From Budorcas taxicolor (lineage: Eukaryota > Chordata > Mammalia > Artiodactyla > Bovidae): 64,000 bases of DNA. A program made the position numbers and the translations under genes. The notes under the pieces are model-generated. The model saw only the letters and a program-made list of their open reading frames with translations. It was not told the DNA's origin and ran no database searches. Where the stretch lies: positions 930,001-994,000 of the forward strand of contig NW_026292661.1 in NCBI RefSeq assembly GCF_023091745.1. Direction: 5' to 3'. Below are positions 22,696-35,618 of this stretch, piece by piece (position 1 is the first letter of the stretch; each line of letters begins with the position of its first letter).

Positions 22696-23498
22696 GAGGG
22701 CCTCCTCTTGAGATGCGACGGGAACGCCGGGAACTCTTTCCCGACGAAGCAGGGAAAGGATCCCTCATCTCGAGCTACGAGGCGGAAACGGGGCTCCTCT
22801 GGAGGTGGGCGGGACCCGCGTGTTTCCTCTCGAGTGGAGACGGGTATGTCGGGGAACTTCTTGATTTGCACCAAGGGTGTGAAGGACCCTTTCGAAGTTC
22901 CAGAGATGAGGTGTGATCAGCCTCGAGACGCCTCAGCGGAAATGGGCCTCATCTCGCCTAGAGGGGAGAACCTCCTGGATTTTCTCGAGTTGCGGCAGGT
23001 CTTCTCGAGTTACGACGGGGACCTCAGGGACCCGCTCTGGTGGCCTCAGGCAAGGCCAGTCCCCATGCGAGTTGCTAGGGGCCCTCTCGGGATACCTTTC
23101 CCTTCCATGCCGGGGCCTAAGACCTTGTGTGGAGTCAGGGCCGGAACTTCAGGTTTCCTCCCCAGTGTTGCCATGGATCTTGGGGTGCTTCTGAGTCTCC
23201 CCAGGGGAGTCAGGCCTCGTCTCGAGTGGGGGCATGCACCTGCGCTTTCCTCCCGAGCTGCAGCAGTAGTGTCACGCTTCCTGTCATGTGGATCAAGGGA
23301 TCTGTGGTTTTCCCTCGAGGCTTTCCCACGAGGCTTTCCCACAGGGCTGTGCCACGTGCCACCTTGGTGTGACTCGATCCTCGGCGTGAAAGACGAGCCA
23401 GTAAAGTGAAAAGAGGTTCCTCTCTAATGGACTGAGACATCTGGGGGACTCTTGAAATGGTGGCACGACCCTGGAGTTCCTCTCGCCAGTCCTGTTGA
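22696..23498. repeat. Monomer M29, class D, 803 bp
   Basis: Class D, cacctgcgc subclass. Private gtaaagtgaaaag near 23401. Confidence 0.93.
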
Positions 23499-24314
23499 GA
23501 GGGCCTCCTCTTGAGATGCGACGGGAACGCCGGGAGCTCTTTCCCGACGAAGCAGGGAAAGGATCCCACATCTCGAGCTATGAGGCGGAAACGGGGCTCC
23601 TCTGGATGTGGGCGGGACCCTCGTGTTTCCTGTCGAGTGGAGACGGGTATGTCGGGGAACTTCTTGATTTGCACCAAGGGTGTGAAGGACCCTTTCGAAG
23701 TTCCAGAGGTGAGGTGTGATCAGCCTCGAGACGCCTCAGCGGAAATGGGCCTCATCTCGCCTGGAGGGGAGAACCTCCTGGATTTTCTCGAGTGGCAGCA
23801 GGTCTTCTCGAGTTATGACGGGGACCTCAGGGACCCGCTCTGGTGGCCTCAGGAAAGGCCAGTCCCCATGCGAGTTTCCAGGGCCCCTCTAGGGATTCCT
23901 CTCCCGTCCATGCCGTGGGCTAAGACCTTGTGTGCAGTCGGGGCCGGAACCTGAGGATTCCTCTCCAGTGTTGCCATGGATCTTGGGGTGCTTCTGTGTC
24001 TCCCCAGGGGAGTCAGGCCTCGTCTCGAGTGGGGGCATGCACGTGCGCTTTCCTCCCGAGCTGCAGCAGTAGTGTCACGCTTCCTGTCAGGTGGATCAAG
24101 GGATCTGTGGTTTTCCCTCGAGGCTGTCCCTCGAGGCTTTCCCACGAGGCTTTCCCACAGGGCTGTGCCACGTGCCACCTTGGTGTGAGTCGATCCTCGG
24201 CGTGAAAGACGAGCCGGTGAAGGGAAAAGAGGTTCCTCTGGAATGGACTGAGACATCTGGGGGACTTTTGGAATGGTGGCACGACCCTGGAGTTCCTCTC
24301 GCCGTTCCTGTAGA
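23499..24314. repeat. Monomer M30, class F, 816 bp
   Basis: Class F with ccgtgggctaagacc, tgtgcagtcgg and ggacttttgg. Confidence 0.93.
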
Positions 24315-25130
24315 GAGGGCCTCCTCTTGAGATGCGACGGGAACGACGGGAACTCTTTCCCGACGAAGCAGGGATAGGTTCCCTCATCTCGAGCTACGAG
24401 GCGGAAACGGGGCTCCTCTGGATGTGGGCGGGACCCTCGTGTTTCCTCTCGAGTGGAGACGGGTATGTCGGGCAACTTCTTGATTTGCACCAAGGGTGTG
24501 AAGGACCCTTTCGAATTTCCAGAGGTGAGGTGAGATCAGACTCGAGACGCCTCAGCGGAAATGGGCCTCATCTCCCCTGGAGGGGAGAACCTCCTGGATT
24601 TTCTCGAGTTGCGGCAAGTCTTCTCGGGTTACGACGGGTACCACAGGGACCCGCTCTGGTGGTCTCAGGAAAGGCCAGTCCCCATGCGAGTTGCTAGGGG
24701 CCCTCTAGGGATTCCTCTCCCGTCCATGCCGGGGCCTAAGACCTTGTGTGGAGTCGGGGCCGGAACCTTAGGATTCCTCTCCAGTGTTGCCATGGATCTT
24801 GGGGTGCTTCTGAGTCTCCCCAGGGGAGTCAGGCCTCCTCTCGAGTGGGGGCATGCACGTGCGCTTTCCTCCCGAGCTGCAGCAGTAGTGTCACGCTTCC
24901 TGTCACATGGTTCAAGGGATCTGTGGCTTTCCCTCGAGGCTTTCCCTCCAGGCTTTCCCACGAGGCTTTCCCACAGGGCTGTGCCACGTGCCACCTTGGT
25001 GTCAGTCGATCCTCGGCGTGAAAGACGAGCCGGTAAAGAGAAAAAAGGTTCCTCTGGAAAGGACTGAGACATCTGGGGGACTCTAGGAATGGTGGCACGA
25101 CCCTGGAGTTCCTCTCGCCCTTCCTGTTGA
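24315..25130. repeat. Monomer M31, class G, 816 bp
   Basis: Class G consensus copy. Confidence 0.93.
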
Positions 25131-25933
25131 GAGGGCCTCCTCTTGAGATGCGACGGGAACGCCGGAAACTCTTTCCCGAAGAGGCAGGGAAAGGATCCCT
25201 CATCTCGAGCTACGAGGCGAAAACGGGGCTCCTCTGGATGTGGGCGGGACCCTCGTGTTTCCTCTCGAGTGGAGACGGGTATGTCGGGCAACTTCTTGAT
25301 TTGCACCAAGGGTGTGAAGGACCCTTTCGAAGTTCCAGAGGTGAGGTGAGATCAGACTCGAGACGCCTCAGCGGAAATGGGCCTCATCTCGCCTGGAGGG
25401 GAGAACCTCCTATATTTTCTCGAGTTGCAGAAGGTCTTCTCGAGTTACGACGGGGACCTCAGGGACCCGCTCTGTTGGCCTCAGGCAAGGCCAGTCCCCA
25501 TGCGAGTTGCTAGGGGCCCTCTCGGGATACCTCTCCCTTCCATGCCGGGGCCTAAGACCTTGGGTGGAGTCGGGGCTGGAACTTGAGGATTCCTCTCCAG
25601 TGTTGCCATGGATCCTGGGGTGCTTTTGAGTCTCCCCAGGGGAGTCAGGCCTCGTCTCGAGTGGGGGCATGCACGTGCGCTTTCCTCCCGAGCTGCAGCA
25701 GTAGTGTCACGCTTCCTGTCATGTGGATCAAGGGATCTGTGGTTTTCCCTCGAGGCTTTCCCACGAGGCTTTCCCACAGGGCTGTGCCACGTGCCACCTT
25801 GGTGTGAGTCGATCCTCGGCGTGAAAGACGAGCCGGTGAAGGGAAAAGAGATTCCTCTCTAATGGACTGAGACATCTGGGGTACTCTTGGAATGATGGCA
25901 CGACCGTGGAGTTCCTCTCGCCGTTCCTGTTGA
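25131..25933. repeat. Monomer M32, class H, 803 bp
   Basis: Class H consensus copy. Confidence 0.93.
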
Positions 25934-26748
25934 GAGGGCCTCCTCTTGAGATGCGACGGTGACGCCGGGAACTCTTGCCCGAAGAAGCAGGGAAAGGATA
26001 CCTCATCTCGAGATACGGGGCGGAAACGGGGCATCTCTGGATGTGGGCAGGATCCTCGTGTGTCCTCTCGAGTGGAGACGGGTATGTCGGGCAACTTCTT
26101 GATTTGCACCAAGGGTGTGAAGGACCCTTTCGAAGTTCCAGAGGTGAGGTGTGATCAGCCTCGAGACGCCCCAGCGGAAATGGGCCTCATCTCGCCTCGA
26201 GGGGACAACCTCCTGGATTTTCTCGAGTTGCAGCAGGTCTTCTTGAGTTACGACGCGGACCTCAGGGACCCGCTCTTGTGGCCTCAGGAAAGGCCAGTCC
26301 CCATGCGAGTTGCTAGGGGCCCTCTCGGGATTCCTCTCCCGTCCATGCCGGGGCCTAAGACCTTGTGTGGAGTCGGGGCCGGAACCTGAGGATTCCTCTC
26401 CAGTGTTGCCATGGATCTTGGGGTGCTTCTGAGTCTCCCCAGGGGAGTCAGGCCTCGTCTCGAGTGGGGGCATGCACGTGCGCTTTCCTCCCGAGCTGCA
26501 GCAGTAGTGTCACGCTTCCTGTCACGTGGATCAAGGGATCTGTGGCTTTCCCTCGAGGCTGTCCCTCGAGGCTTTCCCACGAGGCTTTCCCACAGGGCTG
26601 TGCCACGTGCCACCTTGGTGTGAGTCGATCCTCGGCGTGAAAGACGAGCTGGTGAAGGGAAAAAGGTTCCTCTGGAATGGACTGAGACATCTGGGGGACT
26701 CTTGGAATGGTGGCACGACCCTGGAGTTCCTCTTGCCGTTCCTGTTGA
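25934..26748. repeat. Monomer M33, I/L hybrid, 815 bp
   Basis: Same hybrid as M26: class I head, L tail with gagctggtgaaggg near 26645. Closes the third 7-mer. Confidence 0.88.
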
Positions 26749-27551
26749 GAGGGCCTCCTCTTGAGATGCGACGGGAACGCCGGGAACTCTTTCCCGACGA
26801 AGCAGGGAAAGGATCCCTCATCTCGAGCTACGAGGTGGAAACGGGGCTCCTCTGGAGGTGGGCGGGACCCGCGTGTTTCCTCTCGAGTGGAGACGGGTAT
26901 GTCGGGGAACTTCTTGATTTGCACCAAGGGTGTGAAGGACCCTTTCGAAGTTCCAGAGATGAGGTGTGATCAGCCTCGAGACGCCTCAGCGGAAATGGGC
27001 CTCATCTCGCCTAGAGGGGAGAACCTCCTGGATTTTCTCGAGTTGCGGCAGGTCTTCTCGAGTTACGACGGGGACCTCAGGGACCCGCTCTGGTGGCCTC
27101 AGGCAAGGCCAGTCCCCATGCGAGTTGCTAGGTGCCCTCTCGGGATACCTTTCCCTTCCATGCCGGGGCCTAAGACCTTGTGTGGAGTCAGGGCCGGAAC
27201 TTCAGGTTTCCTCCCCAGTGTTGCCATGGATCTTGGGGTGCTTCTGAGTCTCCCAAGGGGAGTCAGGCCTCGTCTCGAGTGGGGGCATGCACGTGCGCTT
27301 TCCTCCCGAGCTGCAGCAGTAGTGTCACGCTTCCTGTCATGTGGATCAAGGGATCTGTGGTTTTCCCTCGAGGCTTTCCCACGATTCTTTCCCACAGGGC
27401 TGTGCCACGTGCCACCTTGGTGTGACTCGATCCTCGGCGTGAAAGACGAGCCAGTAAAGGGAAAAGAGGTTCCTCTCTAATGGACTGAGACATCTGGGGG
27501 ACTCTTGAAATGGTGGCACGACCCTGGAGTTCCTCTCGCCAGTCCTGTTGA
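26749..27551. repeat. Monomer M34, class D, 803 bp
   Basis: D subclass with gaggtggaaacgg, aggtgccctctc, cccaagggg and cccacgattctttccc. Only M38 shares all four. Confidence 0.93.
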
Positions 27552-28367
27552 GAGGGCCTCCTCTTGAGATGCGACGGGAACGCCGGGAACTCTTTCCCGA
27601 CGAAGCAGGGAAAGGATCCCACATCTCGAGCTATGAGGCGGAAACGGGGCTCCTCTGGATGTGGGCGGGACCCTCGTGTTTCCTGTCGAGTGGAGACGGG
27701 TATGTCGGGGAACTTCTTGATTTGCACCAAGGGTGTGAAGGACCCTTTCGAAGTTCCAGAGGTGAGGTGTGATCAGCCTCGAGACGCCTCAGCGGAAATG
27801 GGCCTCATCTCGCCTGGAGGGGAGAACCTCCTGGATTTTCTCGAGTGGCAGCAGGTCTTCTCGAGTTATGACGGGGACCTCAGGGACCCGCTCTGGTGGC
27901 CTCAGGAAAGGCCAGTCCCCATGCGAGTTTCCAGGGCCCCTCTAGGGATTCCTCTCACGTCCATGCCGTGGGCTAAGACCTTGTGTGGAGTCGGGGCCGG
28001 AACCTGAGGATTCCTCTCCAGTGTTGCCATGGATCTTGGGGTGCTTCTGTGTCTCCCCAGGGGAGTCAGGCCTCGTCTCGAGTGGGGGCATGCACGTGCG
28101 CTTTCCTCCCGAGCTGCAGCAGTAGTGTCACGCTTCCTGTCAGGTGGATCAAGGGATCTGTGGCTTTCCCTCGAGGCTGTCCCTCGAGGCTTTCCCACGA
28201 GGCTTTCCCACAGGGCTGTGCCACGTGCCACCTTGGTGTGAGTCGATCCTCGGCGTGAAAGACGAGCCGGTGAAGGGAAAAGAGGTTCCTCTGGAATGGA
28301 CTGAGACATCTGGGGGACTCTTGGAATGGTGGCACGACCCTGGAGTTCCTCTCGCCGTTCCTGTTGA
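27552..28367. repeat. Monomer M35, class F', 816 bp
   Basis: F-like but with tgtggagtcgg, ctcacgtcc near 27956 and a boundary of cctgttgagaggg. Followed by A rather than G, which suggests an exchange near its tail. Confidence 0.9.
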
Positions 28368-29170
28368 GAGGGCCTCCTCTTGAGATGCGACGGTGACACC
28401 GGGAACCCTTGCCCGAAGAAGCAGGGAAAGGATCCCTCATCTCGAGATACGGGGCGGAAACGGGGCTCCTCTGGATGTGGGCGTGACCCTCGTGTTTCCT
28501 CTCGAGTGGAGACGGGTATGTCGGGCAACTTCTTGATTTGCACCAAGGGTCTGAAGGACCCTTTCGAAGTTCCAGAGGTGAGGTGTGATCAGCCTCGAGA
28601 AGCCTCAGCGGAAATGGTCCTCATCTCGCCTGGAGGGGAGAACCTCCTGGATTTTCTCGAGTTGCGGCAGGTCTTCTCGACTTACGACGGGGACGTCAGG
28701 GACCCGCTCTAGTGGCCTCAGAAATGGCCAGTCCGCATGCGAGTTGATAGCGGCCCTCTCGGGATACCTCTCCCATCCATGCCGGGGCCTAAGACCTTGT
28801 GTGGAGTCGGAGCCGGAAACTGAGGATTCCTCTCCAGTGTTGCCATGGATCTTGGGGTGCTTCTGAGTCTCCCCAGGGGAGTCAGGCCTCGTCTCGAGTG
28901 GGGGCATGCACGTGCGCTTTCCTCCCGAGCTGAAGCAGTAGTGTCACGCTTCCTGTCATGTGGAACAAGGGATCTGTGGTTTTCCCTCGAGGCTTTCCCA
29001 CGAGGCTTTCCCACAGGGCTGTGCCACGTGCCACCTTGGTGTGAGTCGATCCTCGGCGTGAAAGACGAGCCGGTAAAGGGAAAAAAGGTTCCTCTGGAAA
29101 GGACTGAGACATCTGGGGGACTCTAGGAATGGTGGCACGACCCTGGAGTTCCTCTCGCCGTTCCTGTTGA
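28368..29170. repeat. Monomer M36, class A, 803 bp
   Basis: Class A with gggtctgaagg and cccatccatgcc, shared with M40 only. Confidence 0.93.
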
Positions 29171-29973
29171 GAGGGCCTCCTCTTGAGATGCGACGAGAAC
29201 GCCGGGAACTCCTGCTCGACGAAGCAGGAAAAGGATCCCTCATCTCGAGATACGGGGCGGAAACGGGGCTCCTCTGGATGTGGGCGGGACCCTCGTGTTT
29301 CATCTCGAGTGGAGACGGGTATGTCGGGCAACTTCTTGATTTGCACCAAGGGTGTGAAGGACCCTTTCGAAGTTCCAGAGGTGAGGTGAGATCAGACTCG
29401 AGACGCCTCAGCGGAAATGGTCCTCATCTCGCCTGGAGGGGAGAACCTCCTGGATTTTCTCGAGTTGCGGCAGGTCTTCTCGACTTACGACGGGGACGTC
29501 AGGGACCCGCTCTAGTGGCCTCAGAAATGGCCAGTCCGCATGCGAGTTGCTAGCGGCCCTCTCGGGATACCTCTCCCGTCCATGCCGGGGCCTAAGACCT
29601 TGTGGGGAGTCGGGGCCGGAACCTGAGGATTACTCTCCAGTGTTGCCATGGATCTTGGCGTGCTTCTGAGTCTCGCCAGGGGAGTCAGGCCTCGTCTCGA
29701 GTGGGGGCATGCACGTGCGCTTTCCTCCCGAGCTGCAGCAGTAGTGTCACGCTTCCTGTCACGTGGTTCAAGGGATCTGTGTCTTTCCCTCGAGGCTTTC
29801 CCTCCAGGCTTTCCCACAGGGCTGTGCCACGTGCCACCTTGGTGTGAGTCGATCCTCTGCGTGAAAGACGAGCCGGTGAAGGGAAAACAGGTTCCTCTGG
29901 AATGGACTGAGACATCTGGGGGACTCTTGGAATGGTGGCACGACCCTGGAGTTCCTCTCGCCGTTCCTGTTGA
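29171..29973. repeat. Monomer M37, class B, 803 bp
   Basis: Class B. Followed by a D monomer (M38) rather than C, the seam of the 4-mer duplication. Confidence 0.92.
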
Positions 29974-30776
29974 GAGGGCCTCCTCTTGAGATGCGACGGG
30001 AACACCGGGAACTCTTTCCCGACGAAGCAGGGAAAGGATCCCTCATCTCGAGCTACGAGGTGGAAACGGGGCTCCTCTGGAGGTGGGCGGGACCCGCGTG
30101 TTTCCTCTCGAGTGGAGACGGGTATGTCGGGGAACTTCTTGATTTGCACCAAGGGTGTGAAGGACCCTTTCGAAGTTCCAGAGATGAGGTGTGATCAGCC
30201 TCGAGACGCCTCAGCGGAAATGGGCCTCATCTCGCCTAGAGGGGAGAACCTCCTGGATTTTCTCGAGTTGCGGCAGGTCTTCTCGAGTTACGACGGGGAC
30301 CTCAGGGACCCGCTCTGGTGGCCTCAGGCAAGGCCAGTCCCCATGCGAGTTGCTAGGTGCCCTCTCGGGATACCTTTCCCTTCCATGCCGGGGCCTAAGA
30401 CCTTGTGTGGAGTCAGGGCCGGAACTTCAGGTTTCCTCCCCAGTGTTGCCATGGATCTTGGGGTGCTTCTGAGTCTCCCAAGGGGAGTCAGGCCTCGTCT
30501 CGAGTGGGGGCATGCACGTGCGCTTTCCTCCCGAGCTGCAGCAGTAGTGTCACGCTTCCTGTCATGTGGATCAAGGGATCTGTGGTTTTCCCTCGAGGCT
30601 TTCCCACGATTCTTTCCCACAGGGCTGTGCCACGTGCCACCTTGGTGTGACTCGATCCTCGGCGTGAAAGACGAGCCAGTAAAGGGAAAAGAGGTTCCTC
30701 TCTAATGGACTGAGACATCTGGGGGACTCTTGAAATGGTGGCACGACCCTGGAGTTCCTCTCGCCAGTCCTGTTGA
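29974..30776. repeat. Monomer M38, class D, 803 bp
   Basis: Same D subclass as M34. Private gggaacaccggg near 29998 at the head. Confidence 0.93.
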
Positions 30777-31592
30777 GAGGGCCTCCTCTTGAGATGCGAC
30801 GGGAACGCCGGGAACTCTTTCCCGACGAAGCAGGGAAAGGATCCCACATCTCGAGCTATGAGGCGGAAACGGGGCTCCTCTGGATGTGGGCGGGACCCTC
30901 GTGTTTCCTGTCGAGTGGAGACGGGTATGTCGGGGAACTTCTTGATTTGCACCAAGGGTGTGAAGGACCCTTTCGAAGTTCCAGAGGTGAGGTGTGATCA
31001 GCCTCGAGACGCCTCAGCGGAAATGGGCCTCATCTCGCCTGGAGGGGAGAACCTCCTGGATTTTCTCGAGTGGCAGCAGGTCTTCTCGAGTTATGACGGG
31101 GACCTCAGGGACCCGCTCTGGTGGCCTCAGGAAAGGCCAGTCCCCATGCGAGTTTCCAGGGCCCCTCTAGGGATTCCTCTCACGTCCATGCCGTGGGCTA
31201 AGACCTTGTGTGGAGTCGGGGCCGGAACCTGAGGATTCCTCTCCAGTGTTGCCATGGATCTTGGGGTGCTTCTGTGTCTCCCCAGGGGAGTCAGGCCTCG
31301 TCTCGAGTGGGGGCATGCACGTGCGCTTTCCTCCCGAGCTGCAGCAGTAGTGTCACGCTTCCTGTCAGGTGGATCAAGGGATCTGTGGCTTTCCCTCGAG
31401 GCTGTCCCTCGAGGCTTTCCCACGAGGCTTTCCCACAGGGCTGTGCCACGTGCCACCTTGGTGTGAGTCGATCCTCGGCGTGAAAGACGAGCCGGTGAAG
31501 GGAAAAGAGGTTCCTCTGGAATGGACTGAGACATCTGGGGGACTCTTGGAATGGTGGCACGACCCTGGAGTTCCTCTCGCCGTTCCTGTTGA
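30777..31592. repeat. Monomer M39, class F', 816 bp
   Basis: Sister of M35 (ctcacgtcc near 31181). Confidence 0.92.
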
Positions 31593-32395
31593 GAGGGCCT
31601 CCTCTTGAGATGCGACGGTGACACCGGGAACCCTTGCCCGAAGAAGCAGGGAAAGGATCCCTCATCTCGAGATACGGGGCGGAAACGGGGCTCCTCTGGA
31701 TGTGGGCGTGACCCTCGTGTTTCCTCTCGAGTGGAGACGGGTATGTCGGGCAACTTCTTGATTTGCACCAAGGGTCTGAAGGACCCTTTCGAAGTTCCAG
31801 AGGTGAGGTGTGATCAGCCTCGAGAAGCCTCAGCGGAAATGGTCCTCATCTCGCCTGGAGGGGAGAACCTCCTGGATTTTCTCGAGTTGCGGCAGGTCTT
31901 CTCGACTTACGACGGGGACGTCAGGGACCCGCTCTAGTGGCCTCAGAAATGGCCAGTCCGCATGCGAGTTGATAGCGGCCCTCTCGGGATACCTCTCCCA
32001 TCCATGCCGGGGCCTAAGACCTTGTGTGGAGTCGGAGCCGGAAACTGAGGATTCCTCTCCAGTGTTGCCATGGATCTTGGGGTGCTTCTGAGTCTCCCCA
32101 GGGGAGTCAGGCCTCGTCTCGAGTGGGGGCATGCACGTGCGCTTTCCTCCCGAGCTGAAGCAGTAGTGTCACGCTTCCTGTCATGTGGAACAAGGGATCT
32201 GTGGTTTTCCCTCGAGGCTTTCCCACGAGGCTTTCCCACAGGGCTGTGCCACGTGCCACCTTGGTGTGAGTCGATCCTCGGCGTGAAAGACGAGCCGGTA
32301 AAGGGAAAAAAGGTTCCTCTGGAAAGGACTGAGACATCTGGGGGACTCTAGGAATGGTGGCACGACCCTGGAGTTCCTCTCGCCGTTCCTGTTGA
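31593..32395. repeat. Monomer M40, class A, 803 bp
   Basis: Sister of M36. First monomer of the right 11-monomer series. Confidence 0.93.
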
Positions 32396-33198
32396 GAGGG
32401 CCTCCTCTTGAGATGCGACGAGAACGCCGGGAACTCCTGCTCGACGAAGCAGGAAAAGGATCCCTCATCTCGAGATACGGGGCGGAAACGGGGCTCCTCT
32501 GGATGTGGGCGGGACCCTCGTGTTTCATCTCGAGTGGAGACGGGTATGTCGGGCAACTTCTTGATTTGCACCAAGGGTGTGAAGGACCCTTTCGAAGTTC
32601 CAGAGGTGAGGTGAGATCAGACTCGAGACGCCTCAGCGGAAATGGTCCTCATCTCGCCTGGAGGGGAGAACCTCCTGGATTTTCTCGAGTTGCGGCAGGT
32701 CTTCTCGACTTACGACGGGGACGTCAGGGACCCGCTCTAGTGGCCTCAGAAATGGCCAGTCCGCATGCGAGTTGCTAGCGGCCCTCTCGGGATACCTCTC
32801 CCGTCCATGCCGGGGCCTAAGACCTTGTGGGGAGTCGGGGCCGGAACCTGAGGATTACTCTCCAGTGTTGCCATGAATCTTGGCGTGCTTCTGAGTCTCG
32901 CCAGGGGAGTCAGGCCTCGTCTCGAGTGGGGGCATGCACGTGCGCTTTCCTCCCGAGCTGCAGCAGTAGTGTCACGCTTCCTGTCACGTGGTTCAAGGGA
33001 TCTGTGTCTTTCCCTCGAGGCTTTCCCTCCAGGCTTTCCCACAGGGCTGTGCCACGTGCCACCTTGGTGTGAGTCGATCCTCTGCGTGAAAGACGAGCCG
33101 GTGAAGGGAAAACAGGTTCCTCTGGAATGGACTGAGACATCTGGGGGACTCTTGGAATGGTGGCACGACCCTGGAGTTCCTCTCGCCGTTCCTGTTGA
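32396..33198. repeat. Monomer M41, class B, 803 bp
   Basis: Class B. Private ccatgaatcttgg near 32872. Followed by C, as M10 is. Confidence 0.93.
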
Positions 33199-34001
33199 GA
33201 GGGCCTCCTCTTCATATGCGACGGGAACGCCGGGAAGTCTTTCCCGACGAAGCAGGGATAGGATCACTCATCTCGAGCTACGAGGCGGAAACGGGGCTCC
33301 TCTGGATGTGGGCGGGACCCTCGTGTTTCCTGTCGAGTGGAGACGGGTATTTCGGGGAACTTCTTGATTTGCACCAAGGGTGTGAAGGACCCTTTCGAAG
33401 TTCCAGAGTGGAGGTGTGATCAGCCTCGAGACGCCTCAGCGGAAATGGGCCTCATCTCGCCTGGAGGGGAGAACCTCATGGATTTTCTCGAGTTGCGGAA
33501 GGTCTTCTCGAGTTACGACGGCGACCTCAGGGACCCGCTCTGGTGGCCTCAGGCAAGGCCAGTCCCCATGCGAGTTGCTAGGGGCCCTCTCGGGATACCT
33601 CTCCCTTCCATGCTGGGGCCTAAGACCTTGTGTGGAGTAGGGGCCGGAACGTTAGGATTCCTCTCCAGTGTTGCCATGGATCTTGGGCTGCTTCTGAGTC
33701 TCCCCAGGGGAGTCAGGCCTCGTCTCGAGTGGGGGAATGCACGTGCGCTTTCCTCCCGAGCTGCAGCAGTAGTGTCACGCTTCCTGTCATGTGGATCAAG
33801 GGATCTGTGGTTTTCCCTCGAGGCTTTCCCACGAGGCTTTCCCACAGGGCTGTGCCACGTGCCACCTTGGTGTGAGTCGGTCCTCGGCGTGAAAGACGAC
33901 CCGGTGAAGGGAAAAGAGGTTCCTCTGGAATGGACTGAGACATCTGGGGGACTCTTGGAATGGCGGCACGACCCTGGAGTTCCTCTCGCCGTTCCTGTAG
34001 A
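33199..34001. repeat. Monomer M42, class C, 803 bp
   Basis: Class C as in M11. Private cttcatatgcg near 33212 (creates CATATG), caggcaagg and gacgacccgg near 33895. Confidence 0.93.
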
Positions 34002-34816
34002 GAGGCCCTCCTCTTGAGATGCGACGGGAACGCCGGGAACTCTTTCCCGACGAAGCAGGGATAGGTTCCCTCATCTCGAGCTACGAGGCGGAAACGGGGC
34101 TCCTCTGGATGTGGGCGGGACCCTCGTGTTTCCTCTCGAGTGGAGACGGGTATGTCGGGTAACTTCTTGATTTGCACCAAGGGTGTGAAGGACCCTTTCG
34201 AAGTTCCAGAGGTGAGGTGTGATCAGCCTCGAGACGCCTCAGCGGAAATGGGCCTCATCTCCCCTGGAGGGGAGAACCTCATGGATTTTCTCGAGTTGCG
34301 GCAGGTCTTCTCGAGTTATGACGGGGACCTCAGCGACCCGCTCTGGTGGCCTCAGGAAAGGCCAGTCCCCATGCGAGTTGCTAGCGCCCTCTCGGGATAC
34401 CTCTCCCGTCCATGCCGGGGCCTAAGACCTTGTGGGCAGTCGGAGCCGGAAACTGAGGATTCCTCTCCAGTGTTGCCATGGATCTTGGGGTGCTTCTGAG
34501 TCTCCCCAGGGGAGTCAGGCCTCGTCTCGAGTGGGGGCATGCACGTGCACTTTCCTCCCAAGCTGCAGCAGTAGTGTCACGCTTCCTGTCACGTGGATCA
34601 AGGGATCTGTGGCTTTCCCTCGAGGCTGTCCCTCGAGGCTTTCCCACGAGGCTTTCCCACAGGGCTGTGCCACGTGCCACCTTGGTGTGAGTCGATCCTC
34701 GGCGTGAAAGACGAGCCGGTGAAGGGAAAAGAGGTTCCTCTGGAATGGACTGAGACATCTGGGGGACTCTTGGAATGGTGGCACGACCCTGGAGTTCCTC
34801 TCGCCGTTCCTGTTGA
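34002..34816. repeat. Monomer M43, class E, 815 bp
   Basis: Class E, sister of M12 including the one-base loss in gctagcgccctc. Private gtgggcagtcgg near 34433. Confidence 0.93.
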
Positions 34817-35618
34817 GAAGGCCTCCTCTTGAGATGCGACGGGAACGCCGGGAATTCTTTCCCGACGAAGCAGGGAAAGGATCCCTCATCTCGAGCTACG
34901 AGGCGGAAACGGGGCTCCTCTGGATATGGGCGGGACCCTCGTGATTCCTCTCGAGTGGAGACGGGTATGTCGGGCAACTTCTTGATTTGCACCAAGGGTC
35001 TGAAGGACCCTTTCGAAGTTCCAGAGATGAGGTGTGATCAGCCTCGAGACGCATCAGCGGAAATGGGCCTCATCTCGCCTGGAGGGGAGAACCTCCTGGA
35101 TTTTCTCGAGTGGCAGCAGGTCTTCTCGAGTTACGACGGGGACCTCAGGGACCCGCTCTTGTGGCCTCAGGCAAGGCCAGTCCCCATGCGATTTCTAGGG
35201 GCCCTCTCGGGATACCTCTCCCTTCTATGCCGGGGCCTAAGACCTTGTGTGGAGTCGGGGCCGGAACTTGAGGATTCCTCTCCAGTGTTGCCATGGATCT
35301 TGGGGTGCTTCTGAGTCTCCCCAGGGGAGTCAGGCCTCGTCTCGAGTGGGGGCATGCACGTGCGCTTTCCTCCCGAGCTTCAGCAGTAGTGTCACGCTTC
35401 CTGTCATGTGGATCAAGGGATCGGTGGTTTTCCCTCGAGGCTTTCCCACGAGGCTTTCCCACAGGGCTGTGCCACGTGCCACCTTGGTGTGAGTCGATCC
35501 TCGGCGTGAAAGTCGAGCCGGTGAAGGGAAAAGAGGTTCCTCTGGAATGGACTGAGACATCTGGGGGACTCTTGGAATGGTGGCACGACCCTGGAGTTCC
35601 TCTCGCCGTTCCTGTTGA
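34817..35618. repeat. Monomer M44, class K, 802 bp
   Basis: Class K without the extra boundary g of M13; 802 bp is probably the true K length. Confidence 0.93.

Larger units (their letters stand above)
9740..26748. repeat. 7-mer higher-order repeat K-L-D-F-G-H-I, three tandem copies
   Basis: Three consecutive blocks of seven monomers: 9740-15407 (5668 bp), 15408-21077 (5670 bp) and 21078-26748 (5671 bp). Corresponding monomers are nearly identical between blocks, whereas neighbouring monomers in a block differ at many sites, which defines a higher-order repeat. The seams differ: the first block ends in an I/E hybrid (M19), the second and third in I/L hybrids (M26, M33), and the third opens with a D/K hybrid (M27) instead of a K monomer. 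Confidence 0.9.
26749..33198. repeat. 4-mer higher-order repeat D-F'-A-B, two tandem copies of 3225 bp
   Basis: Blocks 26749-29973 and 29974-33198 have equal length and the same four monomers. Diagnostic variants shared by both and rare elsewhere: cccacgattctttcccac in the D monomers (near 27380 and 30605), a D monomer with aggtgccctctc, an F' monomer with ctcacgtcc, and an A monomer with cccatcc. Near-identity suggests a recent duplication. Confidence 0.9.
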
